Positions 46,314 to 55,481 of a DNA stretch of 64,000 nucleotides are shown in pieces. A program made the translations under genes and the position numbers. Position 1 is the first letter of the stretch; every line of letters starts with the position of its first letter. The stretch spans positions 124,001-188,000 of the forward strand of contig NZ_JAEMUH010000004.1 in the NCBI RefSeq assembly GCF_016461785.1. Direction: 5' to 3'. Below the pieces are notes generated by a model. The model was given only the letters and a program-made list of their open reading frames with translations, was not told the origin of the DNA and searched no databases. The DNA is from Marinomonas ostreistagni. GTDB taxonomy: Bacteria; Pseudomonadota; Gammaproteobacteria; Pseudomonadales; Marinomonadaceae.

Positions 46314-47720
46314 CTAATCTTCACTGTCTTCTTTCATGTTTTTCAAGCGCTTGCTCAACGCAGGCTGAGAAATCCCTAGCATGCGTGCTGCCAAAGACTG
46401 ATTCTGATTAGCACGGTTCATGGCTTCTTCCACCAACAGTTTGCTTAATTGGGTCAGTGTCGGCAAAGGCTGATCCTCTGGGAAGCGCACGCTTCGCTCA
46501 AATACATCCACCTGATTGCCGCCTACTAAGGTTTGGAAAACACTAACATTCAGTTCATCTTGGCTACTTTGGCTAACAGCATCGTACACCAAGGCTCGCA
46601 ACTCACGTACGTTGCCTGGGAAGGGGTAGTGTTGTAATTGCAGTGCTAGATTGGTTGGGATTGCCAAATAGTCTTTTTGCAGCTCGTCACAGGCTTGGCG
46701 CATGAAGTGATCGAGCAATAGTGGCAAGTCATTCAAGCGCTCACGTAAAGGTGGGATATTCACCATGTGCGTGCGCAGTCGATAATACAAGTCCTTGCGG
46801 AAGGTGCCTTGCTGTTGTTGCTCTGCTAAGTTTTGATGGGTAGCGACCACCACACGCGCTTGAATACGTTTCGGGCGGTCACTGCCAATGGGGTAGTATT
46901 CGCCTTCTTGCAGTAGGCGCAGTAATTTGACTTGAGAAGAAGCGCTTAAATCACCAATTTCATCTAGAAATAGGGTGCCACCAGCGGCACTTTCCACCAG
47001 ACCTTGGCGCGCTTTATCGGCTCCGGTAAAGGCGCCTCGGGCGTGACCAAACAAGGTATCGGAAAAAATATTATCATCAAGGCCTGCAACGTTAACGGTG
47101 ACCAAAGGGCCATTGCGTCCACTTAAATTATGAATAGCGCCTGCAATCAGCTCTTTGCCCACACCGCTTTCCCCTGTAATCAAAACGGGCTGCGCACTGA
47201 CTGCAATGGACTCCAGATATCGAAAGGTGGAGATCATGCCAGGGTCAGCAGTGACAAAGTTTGCAAACTGAGCCGCCATATTCAGTTCATTGGATAACAG
47301 TTGGGCTCTTAAGGCTTGGTTCTCAAGGCTTAATTCTTGGGTGTGAATGGCGCGTTTAATGGATTCAAGGATCTGCTCTTGATCAGCGGTTTTGACGATG
47401 TAATCGAATGCGCCTTGCTTGACGCAATTCACCGCTGCATCGACTTGATTCAAACCACTGAAAATAATAACGCTTACAGCTGGGTACTCTTCTTTAAACC
47501 AAGCGAGCAACTCCTGCCCAGAGATAACAGGCATAGTTAGATCCAGCAACACTAAACCGATGCTGTGTTCAGACATAATCTGCTGAACCTGATGTGGCTC
47601 AGAACAGGTAACAATGTTATTGAGCCCATAACGCTCTAGTGTCAGCGACATGCTTCGTAGGAAGGATGGCTCATCGTCCACAAGTAGAATTTTAAATGGT
47701 GGGTAGGCAGATGGGTTCAA
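46314..47720 (-). CDS. Sigma-54-dependent response regulator (NtrC type)
   Basis: Receiver, AAA+ and Fis-type HTH protein of 468 residues. Phospho-acceptor Asp60 lies in LVLLDLTMP; Walker A is GESGVGKE, the sigma-54 loop is GAFTGA and the HTH is SLAARMLGISQPALSKRLK. The probable start is TTG 47720, 6 bp after GAGAGGAG; another TTG at 47735 overlaps that site. It follows the sensor kinase gene by 23 bp. A -24/-12 promoter and two matching inverted repeats in front of the nearby TRAP genes are its likely targets. Confidence 0.92.
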   Translation of the reverse strand: MNPSAYPPFKILLVDDEPSFLRSMSLTLERYGLNNIVTCSEPHQVQQIMSEHSIGLVLLDLTMPVISGQELLAWFKEEYPAVSVIIFSGLNQVDAAVNCVKQGAFDYIVKTADQEQILESIKRAIHTQELSLENQALRAQLLSNELNMAAQFANFVTADPGMISTFRYLESIAVSAQPVLITGESGVGKELIAGAIHNLSGRNGPLVTVNVAGLDDNIFSDTLFGHARGAFTGADKARQGLVESAAGGTLFLDEIGDLSASSQVKLLRLLQEGEYYPIGSDRPKRIQARVVVATHQNLAEQQQQGTFRKDLYYRLRTHMVNIPPLRERLNDLPLLLDHFMRQACDELQKDYLAIPTNLALQLQHYPFPGNVRELRALVYDAVSQSSQDELNVSVFQTLVGGNQVDVFERSVRFPEDQPLPTLTQLSKLLVEEAMNRANQNQSLAARMLGISQPALSKRLKNMKEDSED

Positions 47721-47743
47721 AATGACTCCTCTCAAGTAAACTG

Positions 47744-49423
47744 CTAAGGCAATACTGGAAAACTAGCGATGGCGACCGTTCCTTTGCCTACGCTTGACTC
47801 AAAAGATAATCGCCCTTTATGGGCTTTTACGATACCAGCAGATACGGATAATCCCAGTCCTGTTCCACCGGTTTCACGCTTGGTGGTAAAGAAAGGATCC
47901 GTTAGCCTTGGTAAAGCTTGTTGATCAATTCCACACCCTTGGTCTTCCACGGCCAAGAGTAGCTCTGATTGGTCAGGGTTTAATGACGTTGAGATAGTCA
48001 AAGCTTGAGTCTTATTTTCTAGAGCATCGCAGGCATTAAGCACTAAGTTGATAATGACTTGCTCCAATCGCTGTGGATTCCCTAGGATTTTCGGGTTTCT
48101 AGGGTCCAGATGTAGTGTAAAGTCCTCCGTCGCATTGCGCAGGGACTTATCAACTAAGCGTACTGCAGTTTCAACAACTTGGTTGATATTAACCTCTTGC
48201 CAGATTTCATCCGGTTGCTCTCGAGCGAAGTCTTTCAAATCATTAACAATGTTTCGGATACGGTCTGTGCTATGTTGCATTTCATCCAATAAATAAGGGA
48301 TTTCTGCTTTGAGGCGTTGATAAGACAGTCCGCCTAAAGAAAGCCCTGCGTGTTCTTGTTCAACCTCATCTAAGTAGGGTAAGGCATCCTCCCAAGCACT
48401 GCGCAGGATAGGGAGGTTCAGCATAAGCAGACCGGTTGGGTTGTTGATTTCATGGGCAACTCCTGATACGAGTACACCAAGAGACGCCATTTTATCGGCT
48501 TGGATCAGCTGCTCCTGCTGCGCTTTGATTTGTTCGGAGCGACGCTCTACCTCTTTTCTCAACATGCTATTCCAGACCATGATTCCTCCCAGAATAAACA
48601 GTAAAGCTAAGATCGTATAGAACGCGTATTGCCCCAGCTTTTTCCACTGGGTTTTAGATTGATCCAGAGTGCCAAACCACTTGTTGTAGATTTCCTGCTG
48701 GCGCCCCGTATTTTTTAAAATGGCCAATCCTTCACTAAACAGCGCCATCAGGTCTTCATTTACTGGTAGAGCACCGTAGCTTAGCCTTTGACCTGCTACG
48801 GGCCTGGCAATTGGTTCTAGATTACTGAGTCCCATTTCTTGGCTGAGGTACAAGCTAGGAGAGTTTGCAGTCAATGCAAAGTCGTGTTTTCCAGAGGCCA
48901 GTAAACGTAACGCTGCCGAATGCGTCGGCGCTGGGATGATGGTGATTTCAGGGAAGTTTTGCTTCAGATATTCGTGCATGATACTGGCGTTCTGGACAAT
49001 AACTTCATAACCACTGACCTCAGAAATGTCATCTACATGAGGTCCATCTTTACGCGCAAATAATGACTGACTAACGATAGAGTGAGGAGAAGAAAAGAAA
49101 ATATGCTTGGCGCGCTCTTCTGAATAAGCAATGTTCTGTAGAACATCGTAGGTTCCATCTAATAACCCTGTATAAGCACTTTGCCAATCAGTCATGGTGA
49201 GGTCGATGTCTAGGCCCATGGTTTCTGCAATGGCGTATGTTAGTTCAACGGTATATCCCGCAGGCTGTCCTTCTTCGTCTAAAAACTCGTAAGGGGGGTA
49301 ATTATAGTCTGCGGCAATATGCACTACCCGTTTAGGTGTATTGCTGAGTGTTGTTCGTGTTTCTGCATGAGCAAAAGAAACGCTAACTAATACCGTCATC
49401 AACCAGAGAATGAACGTTCTCAT
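47744..49423 (-). CDS. Sensor histidine kinase with periplasmic solute-binding domain
   Basis: A 559-residue kinase. Signal sequence 1-20 is followed by an exported type 3 solute-binding domain (about 33-250; ADYNYPPYEFLDEEG and YTVELTYAIAETMG), one membrane helix about 264-286, a short coiled coil, HisKA with His324 in GVAHEINNPTG, and HATPase_c with NACDA, DQGCGID and GGTGLGLS. It resembles kinases sensing amino acids or organic acids directly. It forms an operon with the response regulator and diverges from the TAXI TRAP genes, so it probably senses the solute this transporter takes up. Confidence 0.92.
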   Translation of the reverse strand: MRTFILWLMTVLVSVSFAHAETRTTLSNTPKRVVHIAADYNYPPYEFLDEEGQPAGYTVELTYAIAETMGLDIDLTMTDWQSAYTGLLDGTYDVLQNIAYSEERAKHIFFSSPHSIVSQSLFARKDGPHVDDISEVSGYEVIVQNASIMHEYLKQNFPEITIIPAPTHSAALRLLASGKHDFALTANSPSLYLSQEMGLSNLEPIARPVAGQRLSYGALPVNEDLMALFSEGLAILKNTGRQQEIYNKWFGTLDQSKTQWKKLGQYAFYTILALLFILGGIMVWNSMLRKEVERRSEQIKAQQEQLIQADKMASLGVLVSGVAHEINNPTGLLMLNLPILRSAWEDALPYLDEVEQEHAGLSLGGLSYQRLKAEIPYLLDEMQHSTDRIRNIVNDLKDFAREQPDEIWQEVNINQVVETAVRLVDKSLRNATEDFTLHLDPRNPKILGNPQRLEQVIINLVLNACDALENKTQALTISTSLNPDQSELLLAVEDQGCGIDQQALPRLTDPFFTTKRETGGTGLGLSVSAGIVKAHKGRLSFESSVGKGTVAIASFPVLP

Positions 49424-49518
49424 TGTATGTTTAATCTACAAAATTGGAGGAAGAGTGCATCTTAACGACTCTTCTAAGGGATGAGAAGAGGCGGAAGAAT
49501 AACATGATTTTTATGTCT

Positions 49519-49534
49519 TATAACTTAAGTTATA
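49519..49534. promoter_or_regulatory. Inverted repeat TATAAC-TTAA-GTTATA (putative enhancer site 1)
   Basis: A perfect 16-bp palindrome located about 190 bp upstream of the sigma-54 promoter. Its half-sites are identical to those of the repeat exactly 100 bp downstream. Likely a binding site for the NtrC-type regulator encoded next door. Confidence 0.6.
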
Positions 49535-49618
49535 GCTATAAGAAAGGTTATATGTCACTGGTTTGCCCCTTTAAAAATGGGCTTTTTAGCGATTCTGAGA
49601 GAGTTATTCATTGAAGAG

Positions 49619-49634
49619 TATAACTATTGTTATA
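49619..49634. promoter_or_regulatory. Inverted repeat TATAAC-TATT-GTTATA (putative enhancer site 2)
   Basis: Same half-sites and spacing as the repeat at 49519-49534, differing only in the central four bases. It lies about 80 bp upstream of the -24 element, an ordinary position for a sigma-54 activator site. An extra half-site GTTATA is at 49547-49552. Confidence 0.6.
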
Positions 49635-49712
49635 GTCCGTAAGGTGCTAAAAATCACCTTTTTAAATTAAAAAATCTATATTAATCATTGGTTTAGGTTG
49701 TTTTTTCGAAAT

Positions 49713-49728
49713 TGGCATCGTATTTGCC
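49713..49728 (+). promoter_or_regulatory. Sigma-54 (-24/-12) promoter of the TRAP operon
   Basis: TGGCATCGTATTTGCC has the invariant GG and GC separated by exactly 10 bp, as in the TGGCACG-N4-TTGCA consensus. Transcription should start near 49739, giving a leader of about 50 nt before the ATG at 49788. The neighbouring sigma-54 activator supports the call. Confidence 0.75.
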
Positions 49729-49787
49729 ATAGATGTCCTTGTTTTGACAATTTGATAACAAAAAAATGACACAACGAGGAATTTTCA

Positions 49788-50756
49788 ATGAAGAAAGCAA
49801 TCTTTAAGACAGCGATCGCGACGGCTTTTGCCGCAGCTACAACGGTATCTATGGCGGCTGAAACTCAGTTCATTTCTATCGGTACTGGCGGTGTAACAGG
49901 TGTTTACTACCCAGCGGGTGGCTCTATCTGTCGTATGATCAACAAAGACCGTAAAGAGCACGGCATTCGCTGTTCTGTAGAGTCCACTGGCGGTTCTGGT
50001 TACAACGTAAACAGCATTCGCGCGGGCGAGCTTGAGTTCGGTGTAGCGCAGTCTGACGTTCAAGCTGCAGCAATTGCAGGCAAAGGCCAGTTTGAAGGTA
50101 ACCCATTCCCAGAATTGCGCTCTGTATTCTCTCTTCACCCAGAGCCTATTCACCTAATGGCTCGTGCTGACTCTGGCATTAAGTCGTTTGACGACCTTAA
50201 AGGTAAGCGCGTTAACATCGGTAACCCAGGTTCCGGTAACCGTTCAATGATGGAACTTCTAATGTCTGAGAAAGGTTGGACAACAGAAGATTTCGCATTT
50301 GCTGCTGAGCTTAAATCTTCAGAAATGTCTCAAGCACTATGTGACGACAAGTTTGATGTGACTATCTTCGTTGCGGGTCTACCAAACGGTTCTGCGCAAG
50401 AAGCAACGACCACTTGTGACGTGCGTATGATTCCATTAACAGACGACGCTTCATTAAGCGTTCAGAAGAAACACAGCGAATTCTCTCAGGCTGTGATTCC
50501 TGGTGGTATGTACAACGGCAACCCAAATGACGTGGTTACCTTTGGTCCAAAAGCAACCATCGTAACGTCTAGCAACGTGTCTGATGAAGTGGTTTACCAA
50601 ATGACAAAAGCGGTATTTGAAAACTTCGATTCTTTCAAACGTCTACACCCTGCATTTGCACCACTACAACCCGTTGAAATGGTTCACTCTTCTCTTGTAG
50701 CACCTCTACACCCTGGTGCTGAGAAGTACTACCGTGAGCAAGGCCTACTTAAATAA
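49788..50756 (+). CDS. TAXI-family TRAP transporter solute-binding protein
   Basis: Periplasmic receptor of 322 residues with a Sec signal (MKKAIFKTAIATAFAAATTVSMA, cut after AMA-type site near 23). The TAXI hallmark IGTGGVTGVYYPAGG is at about residues 31-45; further features are STGGSGYNVNSI, the FGVAQSDVQ strand and NPGSGNRSM. TAXI proteins bind glutamate or other small acids in the few cases studied; the ligand here is not known. It is followed by a hairpin and the fused permease gene. Codons look adapted to high expression. Confidence 0.93.
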   Translation: MKKAIFKTAIATAFAAATTVSMAAETQFISIGTGGVTGVYYPAGGSICRMINKDRKEHGIRCSVESTGGSGYNVNSIRAGELEFGVAQSDVQAAAIAGKGQFEGNPFPELRSVFSLHPEPIHLMARADSGIKSFDDLKGKRVNIGNPGSGNRSMMELLMSEKGWTTEDFAFAAELKSSEMSQALCDDKFDVTIFVAGLPNGSAQEATTTCDVRMIPLTDDASLSVQKKHSEFSQAVIPGGMYNGNPNDVVTFGPKATIVTSSNVSDEVVYQMTKAVFENFDSFKRLHPAFAPLQPVEMVHSSLVAPLHPGAEKYYREQGLLK

Positions 50757-50786
50757 TCCCTACCATTATTAAGTAGTCTGCCATGT

Positions 50787-50820
50787 GAAAGCGCCAGCCA
50801 AATGGTTGGCGCTTTCTTCT
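50787..50820 (+). terminator. Hairpin between TRAP binding protein and permease genes
   Basis: A 14-bp stem (GAAAGCGCCAGCCA with one mismatch to its partner) with a 2-nt tight loop, followed by TTCTTCT. In this position it likely gives partial termination or 3' protection, making more receptor than permease. Confidence 0.75.
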
Positions 50821-50847
50821 TCTATCGTTCGTACCTAGGAAACTTCT

Positions 50848-53430
50848 ATGTCGACTCAAACCTCAAGCGCTTTGGATACCGATAAGCTCAATGAAATGGT
50901 GGCCGAAGCCGATACTGGTAAACGTGCGCCGACCGGTCGTTTTGCGTTGGGCTTGTTGTTCCTCGTCCCTCTAAGTTGGTCCCTATTTCAATTATGGATC
51001 GGCTCGCCTCTACCTTCTCAATTTGGTTTTGGCTTTTTAAACGATACCCAATCACGAGCACTGCATTTAGCCTTCGCTGTCAGTTTAGCGTTTATGGCCT
51101 TTCCTGCTTTCAGTTCAAGCCCTACTAGGCATATTCCAATTGTGGATTATGCTTTGGCAGCACTGGGAGCATTTTGTGCTTCGTACTTATTTTTATTTAA
51201 TGATGAGCTGGCTATGCGCCCAGGCTTACCTACGACGTTGGATTTAGTGGTAGCAGGCATCGGCTTATTATTAACCCTAGAAGCAGCAAGACGTTCTTTA
51301 GGGCCACCACTGATGATGGTTGCTATTGTCTTTTTGCTTTACGTATTTTTTGGTGATTCGTCTTGGTTACCAGAGATCTTACGTTGGAAAGGGGCGTCGT
51401 TTGAAAAAGCCATGACGCACATGTGGCTTACCACAGAAGGTGTGTTTGGTATTGCCCTAGGCGTTTCGTCTGGCTTTGTTTTCTTGTTTGTATTGTTTGG
51501 CGCATTGCTCAACCAAGCAGGTGCCGGTAACTACTTTATTCAAGTGGCCTTTGCATTATTGGGCCATATGCGTGGTGGTCCTGCGAAAGCGGCGGTATTG
51601 TCTTCAGCAATGACTGGTCTGATCTCTGGCTCATCCATTGCTAACGTGGTAACGACGGGTACGTTTACGATTCCACTTATGAAGAAAGTAGGGTTCAGTC
51701 CTGAAAAAGCGGGTGCGGTAGAAGTCTCTTCATCGGTCAACGGTGTGATCATGCCACCTGTCATGGGGGCAGTGGCTTTCTTAATGGTGGAATACGTCGG
51801 TATTCCATACATTGAAGTGGTGAAGCATGCTTTCTTACCAGCAACGATTTCCTACATTGCCTTGCTTTACATTGTGCATCTTGAAGCCTTGAAAGCTGAT
51901 ATGCGTGGCTTACCTCGCTCAACACCTCCTCGTCCATGGAAAATCGCATTACTTCGTTCAGGCATCATTATGTCGAGCATGATGATTCTAGCGGGCGCGC
52001 TTTACTATTTGGTTCTAGGGATCAAATGGGCGCTGGGTGATTGGTCAAACCTTGGTCTGCTGTTGCTAGTGGTATTTGGCTACTTTGCTCTGCTGTTTAT
52101 TTCAGCGAAATCTAAAGATCTAGACATGGGCGACACCAATGGTGAAATCGTAAAGCTGCCTGTGTTTGCAGACATTTACCGCGCTGGTCTTTACTATCTA
52201 GTACCACTGATCGTTTTGGTTTGGTTCTTGATGGTTGAGCGTAAGTCACCAGGCTTGTCCGCTTTCTGGGCAAGTATGTTGATGGCGTTTATCTTAATCA
52301 CGCAAAAGCCTCTTAAAGCATATTTCCGTCAACATCAAAATGTGGGCGCTCAGTTTAAAGAGGGATTTTGGGATCTGATCGAAGGCCTAAATACTGGTGC
52401 GCGTAATATGATCGGTATCGGTGTGGCGACCGCGACCGCAGGTATCATTGTAGGTACGGTGACGCTAACAGGTGTAGGACAGGTCATGGCAGAGTTTGTA
52501 GAACTTCTGTCTGGTGGTGTTTTGATCATTATGTTGTTGATGGTGGCGCTGATTTCCCTTGTATTGGGTATGGGGCTACCGACAACGGCCAACTACATTG
52601 TTGTATCGTCATTGATGGCAAGTGTCGTAGTAGAGCTCGGTGCCCAGTCTGGTTTGATTGTGCCTATGATCGCAATTCATATGTTCGTGTTCTACTTCGG
52701 TATCATGGCAGATGTAACACCTCCGGTCGGCCTAGCATCCTTTGCAGCCGCGGCCGTATCGGGCGGTGATCCGATCAAGACTGGCTTTACTGCGTTCTTC
52801 TACTCAATGCGTACGGCGCTATTGCCATTCCTGTTTATCTTTAACACGGATTTGCTGCTCATTGATGTGACTTGGTATCAAGGCGTGATGGTGTTCTTCG
52901 TAGCGCTGGCCGCGATGTTGATTTTTGCTGCCGGCACACAAGGTTACTTCTTCGCGCGCAGCAAGCGCTGGGAAAGTGCCATTCTGTTGCTGGTCGCATT
53001 CACCTTATTCCGTCCAGGGTTCTGGTTGGATCAAATCATTGCCCCGCATGAGCATTATCAAGGTTCTGAGCTTACACAATACATTGAGCAACACCCAGAT
53101 ATGCAAAGTGTTCGTATAGCGGTGGAAGGTGAGAACCTTGATGGCCGATGGATCGAAAAAACGGTTGATCTACCACTAAGTGCTGCAGGCTCTGCTACGG
53201 ACCGTCTGATGGAAGGTTCTGGACTTGAAGTACGTGATGAAGACGGACGTCTTTACATCGATAACATTGTTTGGGGTGGTGTTGCTGAGCAAATGCAGTT
53301 GGATTTCGATTGGGAAATCACAGGCTTCGATATTGAAAATGAACGTCCTGCAAAAGAATGGTTCTTTATTCCAGCCTTCTTATTGGTGCTATGGATCATT
53401 CGCCGCCAAAAGAAACGATTATCTGAATAA
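50848..53430 (+). CDS. TRAP transporter fused permease (4TM-12TM) with C-terminal DUF3394
   Basis: An 860-residue membrane protein that fuses the small and large TRAP permease subunits. About 16 or more hydrophobic helices are seen. The DctM-like part includes GLISGSSIANVVTTGTFTIP, EVSSSVNGVIMPPVMGA and LGMGLPTTANYIV. After about residue 710, the tail loses the DctM pattern and includes a soluble stretch (about 750-830) of the DUF3394 type, ending with one helix and a basic end. It works with the TAXI receptor as a sodium- or proton-driven secondary transporter. AGGA lies 7 bp upstream of the ATG. Confidence 0.93.
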   Translation: MSTQTSSALDTDKLNEMVAEADTGKRAPTGRFALGLLFLVPLSWSLFQLWIGSPLPSQFGFGFLNDTQSRALHLAFAVSLAFMAFPAFSSSPTRHIPIVDYALAALGAFCASYLFLFNDELAMRPGLPTTLDLVVAGIGLLLTLEAARRSLGPPLMMVAIVFLLYVFFGDSSWLPEILRWKGASFEKAMTHMWLTTEGVFGIALGVSSGFVFLFVLFGALLNQAGAGNYFIQVAFALLGHMRGGPAKAAVLSSAMTGLISGSSIANVVTTGTFTIPLMKKVGFSPEKAGAVEVSSSVNGVIMPPVMGAVAFLMVEYVGIPYIEVVKHAFLPATISYIALLYIVHLEALKADMRGLPRSTPPRPWKIALLRSGIIMSSMMILAGALYYLVLGIKWALGDWSNLGLLLLVVFGYFALLFISAKSKDLDMGDTNGEIVKLPVFADIYRAGLYYLVPLIVLVWFLMVERKSPGLSAFWASMLMAFILITQKPLKAYFRQHQNVGAQFKEGFWDLIEGLNTGARNMIGIGVATATAGIIVGTVTLTGVGQVMAEFVELLSGGVLIIMLLMVALISLVLGMGLPTTANYIVVSSLMASVVVELGAQSGLIVPMIAIHMFVFYFGIMADVTPPVGLASFAAAAVSGGDPIKTGFTAFFYSMRTALLPFLFIFNTDLLLIDVTWYQGVMVFFVALAAMLIFAAGTQGYFFARSKRWESAILLLVAFTLFRPGFWLDQIIAPHEHYQGSELTQYIEQHPDMQSVRIAVEGENLDGRWIEKTVDLPLSAAGSATDRLMEGSGLEVRDEDGRLYIDNIVWGGVAEQMQLDFDWEITGFDIENERPAKEWFFIPAFLLVLWIIRRQKKRLSE

Positions 53431-53454
53431 TCCTCGCTAGCAAGCGACAGATTT

Positions 53455-53480
53455 GCCGGGGCTTTGCTCCGGCTTTTTTT
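53455..53480 (+). terminator. Terminator of the TRAP operon
   Basis: GCCGGGG stem with a 5-nt loop (one G-T pair) and T7, 25 bp after the permease stop. Confidence 0.9.
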
Positions 53481-53599
53481 ATTAAGAGTTAGCGTTTTCA
53501 AATTTGGATGAAATATGTTCTTTTTTATCCAACTCAGATTTTCATCTGTTTACATGTTAGCTTTAACTATCAGTTATATTTTTTAGATAAAGACTAAGC

Positions 53600-54691
53600 A
53601 TGATATTTGTTTTACTGACTTGTTTTACAGCGATTCTGTTTGCTGTCACTTTTTTGCCCATGATGCGCATTACTCATTGGGTGGTTCGCGCTTGTGATTT
53701 TCCACGACTGCAGTTTGCAGTTATTGCTGCTGTGCTATTGATACTGGAATTGCTCTATTTACCCTTTGGGCAGATATCGAGCTGCTTGATCCTTTTCATT
53801 ACCTTGGTTTGTTTTTGTATACAGCTGTGGTGGGTTATACCTTACACACGGTTGTTTTCGAAAGAAGTGAAAGCTTCAGAGAACCCAGATCAGAGATCGC
53901 AAATCACTCTGCTAACGTCGAATGTGCTAACGCCTAATCGCCAAGTTCATAAGCTGATTAATCTGATAAAACATCATCAGCCTGATGTGGTGGTCACGTT
54001 AGAATCGGACCAATGGTGGGAAGAGCAACTAAGTGTCATTGAACAAGACTTGCCTTACACGGTTAAGTGTCCGCTCGATAATTTATATGGCATGCACGTA
54101 TATTCTCGTTTTCCATTGAGTGACACGTCGCTAAGCTTTTTGGTCGAGGATGATGTGCCTTCTGTTCATACCAATATGATGTTAGCCAATGGTCAAGTGG
54201 TTCGCATACATTTCCTTCATCCTGCGCCACCTAGTCCTACTGAAAATACGCTATCGAGTGAAAGAGACGCAGAGATTGCTATTGTTGCAAGGAGCATTGC
54301 TGACAGCGATGAACCTGTTATCGTGACAGGCGACTTAAATGATGTCGCTTGGTCCACAACGACGCGGCTATTTCGCAAAATCAGTGGGTTACTTGACCCA
54401 AGAGTAGGGCGCGGAATGTTTTGTACCTTTCATGCTAGTTTTCCTTTTTTACGTTGGCCCCTGGATCATGTTTTCCATAGCTCGCATTTTACGCTAAGTC
54501 ATATTGAAAGGTTGCCTTCCATTGGTTCTGACCACTTTCCGCTGCTGACTCAACTGGCCCTTACTCCCAAACAAGGACATGACCAAGAACCAATCAATGG
54601 CGATGTTGAAGATGAGCAATTAGCAAAAGATATGGCGCAAGAGGAAGGGGTGAGTGAACAAGATGTTCCTGAGCCAAGAAGCAATACTTAG
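53600..54691 (+). CDS. Membrane-anchored endonuclease/exonuclease/phosphatase-family protein
   Basis: A 363-residue protein with three N-terminal helices (about 3-22, 38-58, 61-80) and an EEP domain from about 100. Catalytic landmarks: TSNVLTPN, TLESDQWW (metal Glu), IVTGDLNDVAWS (GDxN) and GSDHFPLL (SDH). The C-terminal 45 residues are acidic and low in complexity. Orientation suggests the domain is periplasmic or membrane-proximal. Family substrates range from nucleic acids to phospholipids and phosphoinositides; nothing here picks one. It stands alone, with no clear ribosome site. Confidence 0.82.
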   Translation: MIFVLLTCFTAILFAVTFLPMMRITHWVVRACDFPRLQFAVIAAVLLILELLYLPFGQISSCLILFITLVCFCIQLWWVIPYTRLFSKEVKASENPDQRSQITLLTSNVLTPNRQVHKLINLIKHHQPDVVVTLESDQWWEEQLSVIEQDLPYTVKCPLDNLYGMHVYSRFPLSDTSLSFLVEDDVPSVHTNMMLANGQVVRIHFLHPAPPSPTENTLSSERDAEIAIVARSIADSDEPVIVTGDLNDVAWSTTTRLFRKISGLLDPRVGRGMFCTFHASFPFLRWPLDHVFHSSHFTLSHIERLPSIGSDHFPLLTQLALTPKQGHDQEPINGDVEDEQLAKDMAQEEGVSEQDVPEPRSNT

Positions 54692-54789
54692 GTCAATATA
54701 ATTTGTATTAATAACCAAGTAGTCTTGTGAGATGCTAGGTTTTTATATAAGTTTATTCTAATTTAAGGCCGCCATACCAAGGAGCTGAT

Positions 54790-55392
54790 ATGAATATAGC
54801 CACTGATGAACTGCCTACTCCTGATATCTATAAATTGTTGGTAGGTGGTATCACGCCGCGTCCAATCGCTTGGATCAGCACGCGATCTGACCAAGGTGTT
54901 GATAACATTGCACCGTACTCATTTTTCTCCGTCGCCAGTGTGAATCCGCCTATTCTTAGCTATACCCAAGTTAATCCTCAGACAGGTAGTGATAAGGATA
55001 CCCTAACAAATTTACTGGCGACCCAAGAGTGTGTGGTCCATATCGTGAACTCTGAAACAATGCAAAAGATGAACCTCTCCTGTGCTGGTTTGTCACCGGA
55101 TCAAAGTGAATTTGAATTTGCAGATATTGCCTCAGAGCCAAGTCAGCGGGTTGCACCATTATCTGTATCGGACTCACCAGTAAGATATGAATGTCGCCTG
55201 CGTGAGGTCATACGTATGGGGGATCAGCCAGGGACTGGAAGCTTGGTGTTGTTGGATGTGGTTTCTGTATTTATTGCCGATCACCTGTACCAAGACGGAA
55301 AAGTGAATCAACAAGCGTTAGACAGTGTTGGAAAAATGGGCGGAGACTTTTACAGTTTTACTAAAACATTAGAATCTTTGGCAAGGCCTTAA
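54790..55392 (+). CDS. Flavin reductase-like FMN-binding split-barrel protein
   Basis: A 200-residue soluble protein. The flavin site is indicated by TPRPIAWISTRS (about 22-33), NIAPYSFFSVASVNPP (about 40-55), and KDTLTNLLATQECVVHIV. Members act as flavin reductases or oxidoreductases; several are annotated as flavoredoxin. GGAGCTG precedes the ATG. The flanking genes give no pathway. Confidence 0.82.
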   Translation: MNIATDELPTPDIYKLLVGGITPRPIAWISTRSDQGVDNIAPYSFFSVASVNPPILSYTQVNPQTGSDKDTLTNLLATQECVVHIVNSETMQKMNLSCAGLSPDQSEFEFADIASEPSQRVAPLSVSDSPVRYECRLREVIRMGDQPGTGSLVLLDVVSVFIADHLYQDGKVNQQALDSVGKMGGDFYSFTKTLESLARP

Positions 55393-55481
55393 AAATCGGT
55401 AGGTGAAAAGGTTGGCTTCATCGTGAAATCAAGCTAAGGTCGAGCTGACCATTTAGCCAACTTTTTGTTTCAGGTAATTTT

